A DNA stretch of 64,000 nucleotides. Source: Mammaliicoccus sp. Marseille-Q6498. GTDB lineage: Bacteria; Bacillota; Bacilli; Staphylococcales; Staphylococcaceae. Location of the stretch: NCBI RefSeq assembly GCF_946151045.1, contig NZ_CAMGYY010000002.1:1-64000 (forward strand), written 5' to 3'. The notes beneath the pieces were generated by a model, which saw only the letters and a program-made list of their open reading frames with translations, did no database searches and was not told the DNA's origin. Shown piece by piece: positions 1 to 12,292 of the stretch. Each line of letters starts with the position of its first letter. Position 1 is the first letter of the stretch. The translations under genes were made by a program, and so were the position numbers.

Positions 1-6
1 TATTTG

Positions 7-121
7 TCTGGTGACGATAGCAAAGAGGTCACACCTGTTCCCATGCCGAACACAGAAGTTAAGCTCTTTAGCGCCGATGGTAGTTGGGCTTACGTTCCGC
101 GAGAGTAGGACGTTGCCGGGC
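7..121 (+). rRNA. rrf: 5S ribosomal RNA
   Basis: The sequence is a full 5S rRNA of about 115 nt, with the conserved stretches CCCATGCCGAACACAGAAG and CGAGAGTAGGACGTTGCC. The outer helix is closed by TCTGG at the 5' end and the GCCGGGC region at the 3' end. It is the last gene of an rRNA operon whose 23S gene lies to the left of the window. A rho-independent terminator follows about 35 nt downstream. Confidence 0.96.
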
Positions 122-156
122 AAATATTTAAAAAATGGATGCGATGAGCCGCACTC

Positions 157-181
157 GAGACCTGTTAGGTCTCTTTTTTTT
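157..181 (+). terminator. rRNA operon terminator
   Basis: GAGACCT (157-163) pairs perfectly with AGGTCTC (167-173) over a GTT loop and is followed by a T tract. It ends the 5S rRNA transcript. Confidence 0.9.
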
Positions 182-316
182 GTATATATTTAAGTTGATT
201 AGATTTATACTGATTCTTTCTACATAAAAATCTTAACTATTTTGAGCTATAATTCAATTTTGTAAAGTACTGACGAGCGGATATTAAAATATTATAGAAC
301 ATTTGTGTACTATCCT

Positions 317-556
317 CAGACTGTCGACAAAGTCACTTAAATTGAACTTGTTGGCAGTTTTTGCTCTAACGAGATTGTTCCAGATTTCTTTCTCGTTAGA
401 ATTTCTAAAGAGATGCTTTTCTCAGTTCTTTCCATTTAGAACACAAAAACCGATTAAAAGCGAGACGCCTGAGGGAATAGTACGAGTCGAAGACTACAGG
501 CTGAGACTGTACCCTAGGCAAGCGAGTTTTTAATCGGTTAAGTTTATCTACAAACT
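317..556 (+). repeat. Composite intergenic repeat, locus A (R3-R1-R2)
   Basis: This is the main content of the gene-free stretch between the 5S terminator and ilvA. It has three modules. R3 (317-362) is an imperfect hairpin starting CAGACTGTCGACAAAG and ending GGCAGTTTTT. Two decayed R1 units start at 367 and 406, 39 bp apart; the first still forms TAACGAGA/TCTCGTTA. R2 (450-556) is a 107-bp structured element closed by CCGATTAAAA/TTTTTAATCGG with tail TTTATCTACAAACT. The same modules recur at 14.9, 19.9, 49.2, 56.2 and 59.3 kb. Confidence 0.85.
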
Positions 557-585
557 GAGGCTAGGACACCCGTGTCCTAGCCTCA
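556..585. terminator. Hairpin terminator after ilvA
   Basis: Fourteen bases TGAGGCTAGGACAC (556-569) pair perfectly with 572-585 over a two-base gap. It lies 9 bp past the ilvA stop, so it should end the ilv-leu transcript. The T tract on the minus strand is weak. It abuts the tail of the R2 repeat, and its right half resembles the sequence just left of R3 at about 306-319. Confidence 0.65.
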
Positions 586-594
586 GAGTATTCA

Positions 595-1860
595 TTATAT
601 TAGAAGTGAATAAAGCATTTTGTTTTGATTAATATAAATATATTTAGGATCGAATTCACTAACATTTTTATATAATTGGTCTATGTCGTTATGATTTTTA
701 AGTTGAATACCGATGATTACAGAGCCAGTGTTTTGACTAGATTTTTTTAAGTATTCAAATTTAGTAATATCATCATTTGGACCTAATACATCGTTAACGA
801 ATTCTCTAAGTGCACCAGGTCTTTGAGGGAAGTTCACAATAAAGTAATGTTTCATATCCTCAAATAATAGTGAACGTTCTTCAATTTCTTTCATTCTATT
901 AATGTCATTATTACCGCCACTGACTATGCAGACAACGTTTTTACCTTTAATTTCATTTTTATAATGATTTAATGCTGTGACACTTAATGCGCCTGCTGGT
1001 TCAGCAATAATAGCTTGTTTTGAATACATATCGAGAATCGTACTACATACTTCACCTTCGTCTACAGCTACAAAATTATCTACAACATTTTTTGAAATTT
1101 CAAAAGTTAATTGACCAACTCTTCCAACTGAAGCACCGTCAACAAATTTATCTATATCTGTTAAAGTAACAATTTTATTTGCTTTAACTGATTGAGCCAT
1201 ACTACTTGCTCCAAGTGGTTCTACGCCAATTACTTGTGTATTAGGCATCTTTTCTTTTAAATAAGTACCTACACCAGAAATAAGTCCACCTCCGCCAATA
1301 GCAGCGAAACAGTAATCAAAATTAATGTTTTCAGCTGTAGCGAATTCTACCATTTCTTTAGCAATTGTACCTTGGCCAGCAATTGTATTAATATTATCAA
1401 AAGGATCAATAAAGCTTAAACCAAATTGTTCAGTATATGCTAATGCATGTTTCAAGCAATCATCAAAAGTATCACCGATTAATTCGATTTGGGCAAATTC
1501 TCCACCGAAAAATTTAACTTGGTTAATCTTTTGAGCAGGTGTTGTAACAGGCATAAAGATAACTGCTTTAATTTCTAATTGTTTAGCTGTAAAAGCAATT
1601 CCTTGAGCATGATTGCCTGCACTGGCACAACTCACGCCATTTGCTCTTTCTTCATCAGATAATTGATTAATGGCATAATATGCGCCACGTAATTTAAAAG
1701 ATCTTACCCATTGAAGGTCTTCTCGCTTTAAATAAACGTTACAATCAAATTTTTGAGATAAGTACATATCTTTTTCAAGAGGGGTTTGTTTTACAGTATC
1801 TTTTAATTTTAAAAATGCATCTTCAATATCTTCGGCACTCAATCGAGTTTTTAAGGTCAT
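595..1860 (-). CDS. ilvA: Threonine dehydratase (biosynthetic)
   Basis: PLP enzyme that deaminates threonine to 2-oxobutanoate, the first committed step to isoleucine. Residues 1-320 carry the fold-type II catalytic domain, with the Schiff-base lysine in SFKLRGA (Lys56) and the phosphate-binding GGGG loop at 189-192. Residues from about 335 form one ACT-like regulatory domain ([17 protein letters not shown]), the short form usual in Firmicutes. At 421 aa it has the expected length. It is the last gene of the ilv-leu operon, 15 bp behind leuD, so it shares the operon's attenuator and CodY control. Family and role are certain by motif; isoleucine feedback is inferred from the family. Confidence 0.96.
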   Translation of the reverse strand: MTLKTRLSAEDIEDAFLKLKDTVKQTPLEKDMYLSQKFDCNVYLKREDLQWVRSFKLRGAYYAINQLSDEERANGVSCASAGNHAQGIAFTAKQLEIKAVIFMPVTTPAQKINQVKFFGGEFAQIELIGDTFDDCLKHALAYTEQFGLSFIDPFDNINTIAGQGTIAKEMVEFATAENINFDYCFAAIGGGGLISGVGTYLKEKMPNTQVIGVEPLGASSMAQSVKANKIVTLTDIDKFVDGASVGRVGQLTFEISKNVVDNFVAVDEGEVCSTILDMYSKQAIIAEPAGALSVTALNHYKNEIKGKNVVCIVSGGNNDINRMKEIEERSLLFEDMKHYFIVNFPQRPGALREFVNDVLGPNDDITKFEYLKKSSQNTGSVIIGIQLKNHNDIDQLYKNVSEFDPKYIYINQNKMLYSLLI

Positions 1861-1875
1861 TCTATCACTCCTAAA

Positions 1876-2445
1876 TTAATTGTGCGTTTTTTCATATTCA
1901 TTTATTTGTTCTTCGTAAGTTAATGTAATTGCGATATCATCTAGTCCATTTACAAGTTTATTTTTCCATGTTGCGTCAATATCAAAGTGATATTTTGCTT
2001 CTGGCGTTATAATTTCTTGATTAGGTAAATCTATTGTTATCTCGCTATGTTGTGCAATAGATTCTCTATCTGATTTACTTTCAATTTGGATAGGTAACAT
2101 ACCATTTTTAGTACAATTCATATAGAATATGTCGCTAAAGCTACCTGCAATGATAATTAGAAAGCCGAAATCTTTAAGAGCCCAAGCTGCGTGTTCACGT
2201 GAGGAACCACAACCAAAATTATCACCGGAAATTAGGATACTTGCACCTTTATATTCTGGTTTATTTAAATTGAAATCAGGGTTGTCTGAACCATCTTCTA
2301 GGTAACGCCACTCATCAAATAAAAATGGACCGAATCCCGTCTTAGAAATTCTTTTCAAGAATGCTTTAGGAATGATTTGATCAGTATCAATATTATCATT
2401 GAGTAGGGGAACAGTTTTACCGTTAAATATTTTTATTGGTTCCAT
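1876..2445 (-). CDS. leuD: 3-isopropylmalate dehydratase small subunit
   Basis: Small (swivel-domain) subunit of isopropylmalate isomerase, which converts 2- to 3-isopropylmalate in leucine synthesis together with LeuC. The 189-aa product has the typical length and signatures: [16 protein letters not shown] near the N terminus and [21 protein letters not shown], the substrate-binding loop, at about 73-93. The start codon follows the leuC stop directly, so the two subunits are translated from adjacent frames of one mRNA. No anomaly is seen. Confidence 0.96.
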   Translation of the reverse strand: MEPIKIFNGKTVPLLNDNIDTDQIIPKAFLKRISKTGFGPFLFDEWRYLEDGSDNPDFNLNKPEYKGASILISGDNFGCGSSREHAAWALKDFGFLIIIAGSFSDIFYMNCTKNGMLPIQIESKSDRESIAQHSEITIDLPNQEIITPEAKYHFDIDATWKNKLVNGLDDIAITLTYEEQINEYEKTHN

Positions 2446-3819
2446 TTAAATGACCACCTTTCTCGTATCAACAAATCTACCATTAATTGCAGCTGCAGCG
2501 GCCATTGCAGGAGAAACAAGATGCGTTCTTGCTCCTTTACCTTGACGACCTTCAAAGTTACGATTACTTGTAGATGCACAATGAACGCCATTAGGTACTT
2601 GGTCTGGATTCATACCTAAACACATTGAGCAACCTGGTTCACGCCAATCAAATCCTGCATCTTTAAAAATCTTATCCAATCCTAGTTCTTCTGCTTGTAA
2701 TTTAACGCTTCTAGAACCAGGTACTACAATAGCTGTTATATCTGGATGTACTTTATGACCATCAACTATTTTACTTGCTTCTATTAAATCAGAAAGTCTA
2801 GCGTTCGTACATGAACCTAAGAAAACATAGCCTAAAGGTATATCTTTAGCTGTTTGGCCAGGTTTTAAATCCATATAATTATAAGCTCTTTCATCATTGA
2901 TATCTTTAATCTCAGGGAAAGGTGTACTAAAATTCACGCCCATTTCAGGACTAGTTCCCCAAGTTACTTGCGGTTCTAATTCACTTACGTCAATTGTAAT
3001 TGTTTTATCATAAGTTGCATCTTCATCAGAGTATAATGTTTTCCACATTTCTACTTTTTCATCAAAATTCTCAGGTTGATATTCTCGACCTTTAACATAT
3101 TCAAAAGTTGTTTCATCTGGTTTCATCATTCCGTATTTAGCACCGGCTTCAATAGCCATATTACAAATAGTCATACGTTCATCCATTGACATATTTGATA
3201 TTGCTTCTCCTGCGAACTCAAGGGCATAACCACTACCAAAATCTACACCATATTGATTGATTAAATATAGAATAATATCTTTTGCATAGACACCTGTAGG
3301 GAGTGTACCATCAACTTGTATTTTTAAGTTTTTAGGTTTAGTTTGCCATAAAGTTTGAGTAGCAAATACATGTTCAACTTCGCTCGTACCAATACCAAAT
3401 GCAATAGCGCCAAAAGCACCATGTGTAGCAGTGTGAGAATCACCACAAACAATTGTTTTACCTGGTTGAGTTAATCCTGTTTCTGGACCAACCATGTGTA
3501 CAATTCCTTGCTCTTCTGAACCCATATCAAATAACTTTACACCAAACGCCTTACAGTTATTCTGTAAAGCATTAATTTGTTTATTAGCAATTTCATCTCT
3601 AATATTGAATATATCAACAGTCGGCACATTATGATCCAATGTTCCAAAAGTTAAGTCAGGTCTTCTAACTGTTCTATTATGCAATCTTAAGCCTTCGAAT
3701 GCCTGAGGAGATGTAACTTCATGTATAAGGTGTAAGTCGATATATAATAATTGGGGTTCACCTTCTTTACCAGCAATTATATGTCGATTCCATACTTTAT
3801 CAAATAGTGTTTGTGACAT
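2446..3819 (-). CDS. leuC: 3-isopropylmalate dehydratase large subunit
   Basis: Catalytic [4Fe-4S] subunit of isopropylmalate isomerase, an aconitase-family protein of 457 aa. Visible signatures are the substrate and cluster motifs [36 protein letters not shown] and [11 protein letters not shown], which supply the three cluster cysteines, and the C-terminal [12 protein letters not shown]. It sits between leuB and leuD in the operon. The C terminus abuts leuD without a gap, which favours coupled synthesis of the heterodimer. Confidence 0.97.
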   Translation of the reverse strand: MSQTLFDKVWNRHIIAGKEGEPQLLYIDLHLIHEVTSPQAFEGLRLHNRTVRRPDLTFGTLDHNVPTVDIFNIRDEIANKQINALQNNCKAFGVKLFDMGSEEQGIVHMVGPETGLTQPGKTIVCGDSHTATHGAFGAIAFGIGTSEVEHVFATQTLWQTKPKNLKIQVDGTLPTGVYAKDIILYLINQYGVDFGSGYALEFAGEAISNMSMDERMTICNMAIEAGAKYGMMKPDETTFEYVKGREYQPENFDEKVEMWKTLYSDEDATYDKTITIDVSELEPQVTWGTSPEMGVNFSTPFPEIKDINDERAYNYMDLKPGQTAKDIPLGYVFLGSCTNARLSDLIEASKIVDGHKVHPDITAIVVPGSRSVKLQAEELGLDKIFKDAGFDWREPGCSMCLGMNPDQVPNGVHCASTSNRNFEGRQGKGARTHLVSPAMAAAAAINGRFVDTRKVVI

Positions 3820-3834
3820 GTCGTTTTCCTCCTT

Positions 3835-4875
3835 TTAAAGTGATTTTTTTATTGCTTCGAAGACTTCGGATGTACCATAATTACCGCCTAAATCTTTAGT
3901 CGCAATTCCTTGTTTAATTGTATTAAATACAATATCTTCTAATTCTTGTGCACATTCTGGTTGATTTAAACTTTCTCTTAAACACATAGCTAATGATAAT
4001 AACATACCACTAGGATTAGCTTTATTTTGTCCAGCAATATCAGGTGCTGATCCATGTATCGGTTCATATAAACTTGGACCGTTTTCACCAAAACTAGCAG
4101 AAGGTGATAAACCTAGTGAACCAGGAATAACTGAAGCTTCATCGCTTAATATATCACCAAATAAATTTTCAGTAACGATAACATCAAATTGTTTTGGATT
4201 TGTGATTAGGTGCATGCTACATGCATCTACAAGTAAGTGATTTAATTTAACTTCTGGATATTCTTTAGAAACTTCTTCCAAAGTTTTTCTCCATAATTTA
4301 GATGAACTTAGTACATTTTCTTTATCAACAGACGTTACGAGTTTATTTCTCTTTTCTGCTAATTGAAAAGCAATATGAGCTATTCTTGTAATTTCATCAA
4401 CTGAATAAGTTAATGTATCTACTGCTTTTTGATCATCAAAATATTTTGGTTCTCCGAAATATAGTCCACCTGTTAATTCTCTAACTATGATAAAGTCAGT
4501 ATCTTTCACGATAGATTCTTTAAGAGGTGAAAGATGAGCAGTGGATGCTGTTACAATCGTTGGTCTTATGTTAGCAAAAAGTTTAAGTTCTTTTCTAATG
4601 CCTAGTAATCCATGTTCAGGTCTATTTTTTGGATCTGTCCATTTAGGACCACCAACTGCACCTAACAATATAGCATCACTATTTTTACAAGCTTCTAAAG
4701 TTTCTGGAGGTAAAGGATTGCCATGGTTATCAATGGCAATACCTCCAAAATCTTTAGTTTCAACTTCATAATCAAATTTATATTTCTTTGAAAGTTTTTC
4801 TAATATTTCTAAACTACCTGATAAAATTTCTGGGCCAATACCGTCACCGGGTAGGGCAGTGATTTTGTATGTCAT
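3835..4875 (-). CDS. leuB: 3-isopropylmalate dehydrogenase
   Basis: NAD-dependent oxidative decarboxylation of 3-isopropylmalate to 2-oxoisocaproate, the third leucine-specific step. The 346-aa product has the isopropylmalate/isocitrate dehydrogenase signatures: [11 protein letters not shown] at the N terminus, the arginine-rich substrate segment [17 protein letters not shown], and the metal and NAD motif [19 protein letters not shown], followed by [12 protein letters not shown]. The start overlaps the leuA stop in an ATGA arrangement, indicating translational coupling. Role certain. Confidence 0.96.
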   Translation of the reverse strand: MTYKITALPGDGIGPEILSGSLEILEKLSKKYKFDYEVETKDFGGIAIDNHGNPLPPETLEACKNSDAILLGAVGGPKWTDPKNRPEHGLLGIRKELKLFANIRPTIVTASTAHLSPLKESIVKDTDFIIVRELTGGLYFGEPKYFDDQKAVDTLTYSVDEITRIAHIAFQLAEKRNKLVTSVDKENVLSSSKLWRKTLEEVSKEYPEVKLNHLLVDACSMHLITNPKQFDVIVTENLFGDILSDEASVIPGSLGLSPSASFGENGPSLYEPIHGSAPDIAGQNKANPSGMLLSLAMCLRESLNQPECAQELEDIVFNTIKQGIATKDLGGNYGTSEVFEAIKKSL

Positions 4876-6404
4876 GACTTAATGCCTTCTTTCAATGAGG
4901 TTTTACTATGTTTAGCATGAGCTTCTACGTATGCCTTACATGATGCGTATAAAATATCATAATCAATACCGATTCCAGTGTATACTTCATCACCAAAATC
5001 AACTTGTACGTGTACTTCTGCTTGTGCATCTGTACCTTCAGTAATAGACTCAATTCGATATTGTTGTAACTCAGGATTTACTTCAAATATTCTATCAATT
5101 GCATTGTAAATTGATGTAATTGAACCAGAGCCTATTGAAGAATCTTGATATGTCTTGCCGTCTTTATCTTCAATTACAACTACTGCACTTTGTAAACCGT
5201 TAGATACGAATTGTAGTTGAAGTGCATTGACTTTATAGTCAGCATTTTCTTCATGTTCAGTACCTTGTAAAATTGCGTGTATATCACGATCTGTAACTTG
5301 TTTTTTCTTATCTGCAACAGATTTAAATTGCTTAAATACTTCTACTTGTTCATCAGGAGATAAATGGTAGCCAAGTTCAGTTAATTTTTCACTGAACGCG
5401 TGTTTACCTGAAAGTTTACCAAGTGGTAACGTATTTTTCACAACGCCAACAAGTTGAGGTGTCATAATTTCATATGTTTCAGGATTTTTAAGAATGCCAT
5501 CTTGATGAATACCTGATTCGTGACTGAACGCATTTTGTCCAACAATTGCTTTATTTCTAGGGACTCGAAGACCTGAATATCTACTTACCATATCACTTGT
5601 ATTCTTAGTTTCAGCTAATGTGATATTTGTAGAAAGGTTATAATGGTCTTGTCTTACGTGTAGTGCAAGGGCAATTTCTTCTAATGAAGTATTACCAGCA
5701 CGTTCACCAATACCATTAATTGCGCCTTCAACTCTACGTGAACCATTTTCCAAGGCAGCTAGGGCGTTTGCCACTGCTAAACCTAAGTCATCATGACAAT
5801 GTGAGCTATAAATTACTTCATGATCACTTTCTATCGTTTCTATTATAGTCTTAAAGAGTTGACCATATTCTATAGGATGAGAATAACCAACCGTATCTGG
5901 AATATTAATAATATTTGCGCCAGCATCAACAGCTGTTTGAATTGCTTTAATTAAAAATGGTGTAGGCGTTCTTGTTGCATCTTCTGGTGAAAATTGAACG
6001 TCATCGAATAAAGTTTTTGCATAAGAAACATTCTCTTTAATTGAAGCTAAAACTTCTTCTTCTGTCATTTTTAATTTGTATTTTAAATGGACAGGGCTAG
6101 TAGCTAAAAATACATGAATTTGTCTATGTTGTGCATCTATTGTAGATTCATGCACAGCATCTATATCTGATTTTTTACTTCTAGCTAATCCACAAACAGT
6201 TGTAGTTGTTAATTCTCTTGCAATACTTTCTACTGATTTGAAACTACCTTCACTAGAAGCGGGGAAGCCTGCTTCTATTACGTCGACTCCCCATTTTTCT
6301 AGTTGTTTAGCAATTTTTAGACGTTCTTCAAAAGTGAAGTTAACGCCTGGTGTTTGTTCACCATCTCGTAGTGTTGTATCAAATATTTGAATATGATCTG
6401 ACAT
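4872..6404 (-). CDS. leuA: 2-isopropylmalate synthase
   Basis: Condenses acetyl-CoA with 2-oxoisovalerate, the committed step of leucine synthesis. The 510-aa product has the DRE-TIM barrel in its first 290 residues ([12 protein letters not shown] at the N terminus; metal-binding [16 protein letters not shown]) and the C-terminal LeuA regulatory domain from about 370, the site of leucine feedback in the family. It follows ilvC by a 29-bp gap and overlaps leuB by 4 bp. Full length, no anomaly. Confidence 0.96.
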   Translation of the reverse strand: MSDHIQIFDTTLRDGEQTPGVNFTFEERLKIAKQLEKWGVDVIEAGFPASSEGSFKSVESIARELTTTTVCGLARSKKSDIDAVHESTIDAQHRQIHVFLATSPVHLKYKLKMTEEEVLASIKENVSYAKTLFDDVQFSPEDATRTPTPFLIKAIQTAVDAGANIINIPDTVGYSHPIEYGQLFKTIIETIESDHEVIYSSHCHDDLGLAVANALAALENGSRRVEGAINGIGERAGNTSLEEIALALHVRQDHYNLSTNITLAETKNTSDMVSRYSGLRVPRNKAIVGQNAFSHESGIHQDGILKNPETYEIMTPQLVGVVKNTLPLGKLSGKHAFSEKLTELGYHLSPDEQVEVFKQFKSVADKKKQVTDRDIHAILQGTEHEENADYKVNALQLQFVSNGLQSAVVVIEDKDGKTYQDSSIGSGSITSIYNAIDRIFEVNPELQQYRIESITEGTDAQAEVHVQVDFGDEVYTGIGIDYDILYASCKAYVEAHAKHSKTSLKEGIKS

Positions 6405-6433
6405 AATAATCCTCTCCTTAAGTTCTCATGCTA

Positions 6434-7945
<1,512 letters not shown>

Positions 7946-7946
<1 letters not shown>

Positions 7947-9679
7947 TATTCCACGCCCTCCATCTTGTAGTTTGGTTGTCCACTTGGAACCATTGGTAAA
8001 ACTGGTTCAGATGGTGAAATTCTGATTTCAATAAGGGCAGGGCCTTTATGAGCAAATGCTTCATCAATTGTTGATTCCAATTTCTCATTAGAATCAATCA
8101 TGAAGCTTTTAACACCATAGCTTTCAGATAGTTTCATAAAGTCAGGTTGTCCTGAAAATACTGAATGAGAAAAACGTTGACTATAAAACTTATCTTGCCA
8201 CTGTTTTACCATGCCTAATGCACCATTGTTTATTAGGACAATTTTAATATCATTATCAAATTCATTTAAAATCGCCATTTCCTGATTAGTCATTTGGAAA
8301 CCACCGTCTCCAACAAATGCCACAACTGTTTTATCAGGATGTGCAAATTTTGCTCCCATAGCAGCAGGGATACCAAATCCCATAGTTCCTAAACCACCAC
8401 TTGTAATAATTTGACCATGTGTTTTAAAAGGATAATACTGTGCTACCCACATTTGATGTTGTCCAACATCCGTTGCTACTAAAGCATCTCCGTTTGTAAT
8501 TTTCCCAATGTACTCAATAGCTTGTTGAGGCTTTATAAAGTCATCGGTAGGTTCATCATATCTGAACGGGTAAGTAGCTTTATTAGATAAACAATGTTCA
8601 TACCATTCATGGTGAATGATTTCATGAGCATCATATTCTAATAACGCTTCTAACGTAAGCTTTGCATCTGCAACAATACCTAAATCAGTAGAGATGATTT
8701 TATTGATTTCACAAGGATCAATATCTACGTGAATAACTTTTGCATCTTTCGCAAAGTCATCTGGATTACTTGCTAATCTGTCATCAAATCTACTACCGAA
8801 ATTGATGAGTAAATCACATTCCGTTAATGCCATGTTGCTCGCGTATGAACCATGCATCCCACCCATACCTAAAAATAATGGATCAGAGTAGGGGATTGAG
8901 CCTAAACCAAGTAATGTGTTAACTACTGGAATTTTGTACTTATTTGCAAATTCAGTAAGTTCATGAGAAGCTTCTGCATGATTTACACCAGCTCCAGCCA
9001 AAATAAGTGGCTTTTTAGCTAAACGCATCATTTGGATAATTTGTTCGATTTCTTTTTCTCCAGGGTTCAAGTCAAGTTGATAACCTGGTAAATCGAGCTC
9101 TCTAGGTGAAACTTCAACAGTTTCTAATACACCTATATCCTTTGGGAAGTCAATAACAACAGGTCCTTTTCTACCAGTAGAAGCAATGTGAAATGCTTCA
9201 TCAATAATTTTAGGAATATCTTTAACATCTTTAACTTGATAATTATGTTTAGTGATTGGTGTTGTCATTGACAATAAATCCGCTTCTTGAAAGGCGTCTT
9301 GACCAATGCCTGGTCGATGAACTTGCCCAGTTATTACGATAAGCGGAATAGAGTCACTCATAGCATCAGCAATACCTGTAATCGTATTCGTTGCACCAGG
9401 ACCACTTGTAACAACTACAACACCTGGTTTACCAGTTACTCTTGCGTAACCTTCAGCAGCGTGGACAGCGCCTTGTTCATGTCTTGTTAAAATGTGAGGA
9501 ACTCTACCTTCGTAAAATGCATCATACAAAGGTAAAACTGCTCCACCCGGATATCCAAAGATATATTCAACTTTTTGATCAATAAATGATTGAACTAGTA
9601 ATTCAGCACCTGTATAAGTAATTGTTTTTTCTTTAGTAGCTTCATCTGGTTCATTGTAAGATTTAGTAGTTAGTGCCAT
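7946..9679 (-). CDS. ilvB: Acetolactate synthase large (catalytic) subunit
   Basis: TPP-dependent acetohydroxyacid synthase, the first common step of valine, leucine and isoleucine synthesis. The N-terminal pyrimidine-binding domain has EYIFGYPGGAVLPLYDAF and the catalytic-glutamate loop LTRHEQGAVHAAEGYAR. The C-terminal domain has the TPP/Mg motif GDGGFQMTNQEMAILNEFDN. I chose the ATG at 9679 (577 aa, MALTTKSYNE): AAGGAG lies 8 bases upstream, whereas the GTG nine bases earlier would overlap that ribosome-binding site. It is 12 bp from ilvD. Confidence 0.96.
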
Positions 9680-9691
9680 GATAATCACTCC

Positions 9692-11380
9692 TTAAATTAA
9701 TTCATCTGGTACTTTCATAATGCCGCCTGTATTTGCACTTGTTACAAGGGCAGTATATCTAGCAAGATAGCCAGTTTTTACTTTTGATTTAAATGGTTCG
9801 ATATTTTGTTTTCTTGCATGTAATTCTGCTTCAGATACGTTTACGTCTAATTTACGATCTATTAAATCGATAATGATTTCATCGCCATCTTGAATTAATG
9901 CGATTGGTCCGCCAGCAGCAGCTTCTGGTGAAATGTGTCCAACTGCGACACCTCTTGTGGCACCTGAGAATCTACCATCTGTAATAAGTGCTACATCTTT
10001 TCCTAATCCTCTACCTACAATAGAAGAAGTAGGGGCTAACATTTCTGGCATGCCTGGACCACCTTTAGGGCCTTCATAACGGATAACAACAACGTGACCT
10101 TCACGGACTGTATGGTTATCAATAGCTTCAACAGCTTCGTCGTGAGAGTTGAAACAAATTGCTTTACCGACGAATTTAGTAATAGATGGATCAACACCAC
10201 CGACTTTGATAGCTGCACCATCTGGGGCGATATTACCGAATAACATTGATAAACCACCAGTTTCTGAAAATGCATTTTCTTTCGTATGAATAACATCAGG
10301 ATTTTTAATTTCTCTATCTTGGTTATTTTCTCTTAACGTTTTACCTGTGACAGTAATACGATCAGGGTGTAATACATTATCTAATTTAAGCAATTCACCG
10401 ATAATCGCTGGAACACCACCAGCTTCATGAACATCGTGCATAGAATATGATGAACTTGGTGCAATTTTTGATAGGTAAGGTGTACGTTTTGCGATTTCAT
10501 TTACTCTATTTAAGTCGTAATCGATACCAGCCTCGTTTGCTAAAGCTAATGTATGAAGTACTGTATTAGTAGATCCACCCATTGCCATATCTAAAGCAAA
10601 AGCGTCATCAATTGCATCTTTAGTAATGATGTCTTTAGGTTTAATATCGTTTTTAACTAAGTCCATTAATTTAAATGCTGCTTCGCGAATTAATTCTCTT
10701 CTCTCTTCGCCAACTGCAATAGCTGTACCATTGAAAGGAAGGGCTAAGCCTAATACTTCCATTAAACAGTTCATTGAATTAGCTGTGAACATTCCGGCAC
10801 ATGAACCACAAGTAGGGCAAGCATTTTGTTCCATATCTAAAAATTCTTCTTTAGACATTGAGCCACTTTTGAATGAACCAACAGCTTCAAACATTGATGA
10901 AAGTGTTAATGCTTTACCTGTTGCAGATAATCCAGCTTTCATTGGACCACCAGAACAGAAGATTGCAGGTACATTTGTTCTAACAGAAGCAAGTAACATA
11001 CCTGGCGTAATCTTGTCACAGTTTGGCATGTAGAATACACCGTCAAACCAATGTGCGTTAATTACTGTTTCAGCTGCGTCAGCTATAATTTCTCTACTTG
11101 GTAATGAGTAACGCATGCCGATATGACCCATTGCAATACCATCATCTACACCAATTGTATTAAATTCGAAAGGTATACCGCCTGCTTCTCTAATTGCTTC
11201 TTTTGCTATATCAGCTAATTCTCTTAAATGAACATGTCCAGGGACAATATCAATGTAAGAATTACAAATCGCTATGAATGGTTTGTTCATATCGGTAGGA
11301 TCTTTAATTTGACCAGTTGCGTGTAGCAAACTTCTTGCAGGTGCTTGTTGTTCACCTTTTTTTATCATGTCACTTCTCAT
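9692..11380 (-). CDS. ilvD: Dihydroxy-acid dehydratase
   Basis: Fe-S dehydratase that yields the 2-oxo acids for valine and isoleucine. The 562-aa protein has the IlvD/Edd cluster cysteines in [10 protein letters not shown] and [19 protein letters not shown], and the C-terminal swivel domain [26 protein letters not shown] lies 7 bases upstream of the ATG. It is the first structural gene of the operon, directly behind the attenuator, so expression here reflects leader-peptide translation. Confidence 0.96.
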   Translation of the reverse strand: MRSDMIKKGEQQAPARSLLHATGQIKDPTDMNKPFIAICNSYIDIVPGHVHLRELADIAKEAIREAGGIPFEFNTIGVDDGIAMGHIGMRYSLPSREIIADAAETVINAHWFDGVFYMPNCDKITPGMLLASVRTNVPAIFCSGGPMKAGLSATGKALTLSSMFEAVGSFKSGSMSKEEFLDMEQNACPTCGSCAGMFTANSMNCLMEVLGLALPFNGTAIAVGEERRELIREAAFKLMDLVKNDIKPKDIITKDAIDDAFALDMAMGGSTNTVLHTLALANEAGIDYDLNRVNEIAKRTPYLSKIAPSSSYSMHDVHEAGGVPAIIGELLKLDNVLHPDRITVTGKTLRENNQDREIKNPDVIHTKENAFSETGGLSMLFGNIAPDGAAIKVGGVDPSITKFVGKAICFNSHDEAVEAIDNHTVREGHVVVIRYEGPKGGPGMPEMLAPTSSIVGRGLGKDVALITDGRFSGATRGVAVGHISPEAAAGGPIALIQDGDEIIIDLIDRKLDVNVSEAELHARKQNIEPFKSKVKTGYLARYTALVTSANTGGIMKVPDELI

Positions 11381-11402
11381 AATTACACTCCTCTATAAAA
11401 AT

Positions 11403-11450
11403 AAAAAAACAGCCTCCCAATTAATTATGGGACGCTGCTTTCTGTCCCAT
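11403..11450 (-). terminator. ilv-leu attenuator terminator and antiterminator
   Basis: On the minus strand CAGCGTCCCA (11437-11428) pairs with TGGGAGGCTG (11419-11410) with one mismatch, followed by seven T. The upstream segment TGGGAC (11449-11444) can instead pair with GTCCCA (11433-11428) of the terminator stem. This gives mutually exclusive structures 20-30 bp before ilvD. With the leader peptide it makes a classical attenuator. Confidence 0.85.
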
Positions 11451-11462
11451 TCAAGTAGAAAT

Positions 11463-11510
11463 AGGACTTAAACCATACAGTAAACTTTAAGTTACTGTTG
11501 TTCGAGTCCT
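11463..11510 (-). promoter_or_regulatory. Leader RNA hairpin overlapping the leader peptide stop
   Basis: Outer arms AGGACT/AGTCCT (11510-11505 and 11468-11463) and inner arms ACAGTAA/TTACTGT form a long stem-loop. It covers the end of the leader peptide gene and its stop codon. It is the likely pause or first-alternative hairpin that a stalled ribosome would disturb. Confidence 0.6.
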
Positions 11511-11581
11511 TCTGAGCGTAATAAAATTACTAATATACTATTTTCAGTTGTCGGTTTATTTGCCGTCATATAGAATTTCAT
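11492..11581 (-). CDS. ilv-leu operon leader peptide
   Basis: A 29-codon reading frame starting MKFYMTANKP with a run of branched-chain codons (residues 16-21 read I-L-V-I-L-L). It lies between the promoter and the attenuator hairpins, with AGGAAGAG upstream of the ATG. Ribosome stalling at these codons when charged tRNAs are scarce should favour the antiterminator and let transcription enter ilvD. A leucine-rich attenuator peptide is known for the S. aureus ilv-leu operon. This appears to be the counterpart, although it mixes Ile, Leu and Val codons. Too short to be found by length-limited gene callers. Confidence 0.85.
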   Translation of the reverse strand: MKFYMTANKPTTENSILVILLRSEGLEQQ

Positions 11582-11657
11582 TACAACTCTTCCTTTCTTC
11601 TCAAATGTGAACTATATTTTAGTTAAAATTTTGAATAGTTAAAAAATTTATGTACTA

Positions 11658-11686
11658 AATTTAACGCATATATGAGAACATGTCAA
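11658..11686 (-). promoter_or_regulatory. ilv-leu promoter
   Basis: On the minus strand TTGACA (11686-11681), a 17-base spacer and TAAATT (11663-11658) form a sigma-A type promoter about 80 bases before the leader peptide. Confidence 0.65.
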
Positions 11687-11698
11687 CAGAAGATTTAG

Positions 11699-11713
11699 AT
11701 TTTTCTAAAAATT
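11699..11713. promoter_or_regulatory. CodY-like box upstream of the ilv-leu promoter
   Basis: ATTTTTCTAAAAATT matches the CodY consensus AATTTTCWGAAAATT at 13 of 15 positions. It lies 13 bp upstream of the -35 element. CodY is known to repress this operon in staphylococci and bacilli; binding here is inferred. Confidence 0.6.
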
Positions 11714-11830
11714 TAGATAATGAAAGCGTTTTATATGTATACGAACCATTAATTACCCAAGTAAATAAATATTTGTTATAATAATTCAGTTAGTTTAAGT
11801 CGAAAAAATTATTAAGGTAGGTGTCAAAAT

Positions 11831-12292
11831 TTGTTATTACATGTCGAAAATTTAGATGAAACGAAAGCAATTGCTGAAAAATTAGCTCAAGCTGTTTCTC
11901 AGAATGATGTAATATTATTGAACGGTGACTTGGGTTCTGGAAAAACAACATTCAGCCAATATTTTGGAAAAGCTTTAGGCGTGAAAAGAAATATTAATTC
12001 ACCTACCTTTAATATTATAAAGTCTTATCGAGGAAGATTACCTTTTCATCATATGGATTGTTATAGATTAGAAAATAGCTCTGAAGATTTAGGATTCGAT
12101 GAATATTTTAATTCAGAAGGTGTAACGATTATCGAATGGAGCGAATTTATAACTGAATATTTACCGGAAGAAAGATTAGAAATAAACATTAAATATGTAG
12201 ACTCAAATACGAGAACATTCGAAATTATTTCAAAAGGTGAACACTATAAACAATTAGAGGAAGTGTTAAACGATGACAACGTTGTTAATTGA
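11831..12292 (+). CDS. tsaE: tRNA t6A biosynthesis ATPase TsaE
   Basis: ATPase partner of TsaB and TsaD in making N6-threonylcarbamoyladenosine at A37 of ANN-decoding tRNAs. The 153-aa protein has a Walker A motif NGDLGSGKTTFSQYF (about residues 37-51), the conserved NSPTFNII and a C-terminal EWSEF. It starts at TTG, preceded by AAGGTAGG. A TATAAT at about 11777 may be its promoter, divergent from ilv-leu. First gene of tsaE-tsaB-rimI-tsaD; the 3' end overlaps tsaB by 20 bp. Confidence 0.95.
   Translation: MLLHVENLDETKAIAEKLAQAVSQNDVILLNGDLGSGKTTFSQYFGKALGVKRNINSPTFNIIKSYRGRLPFHHMDCYRLENSSEDLGFDEYFNSEGVTIIEWSEFITEYLPEERLEINIKYVDSNTRTFEIISKGEHYKQLEEVLNDDNVVN

Noticed and set aside
11..193. 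60-codon frame over the 5S gene
   Set aside because: It lies within 5S rRNA and its terminator.
303..533. 76-codon frame left of ilvA
   Set aside because: It crosses three hairpin repeat modules and has no ribosome-binding site.
10626..11033. 135-codon frame on the plus strand
   Set aside because: Antisense shadow of ilvD without a start signal.
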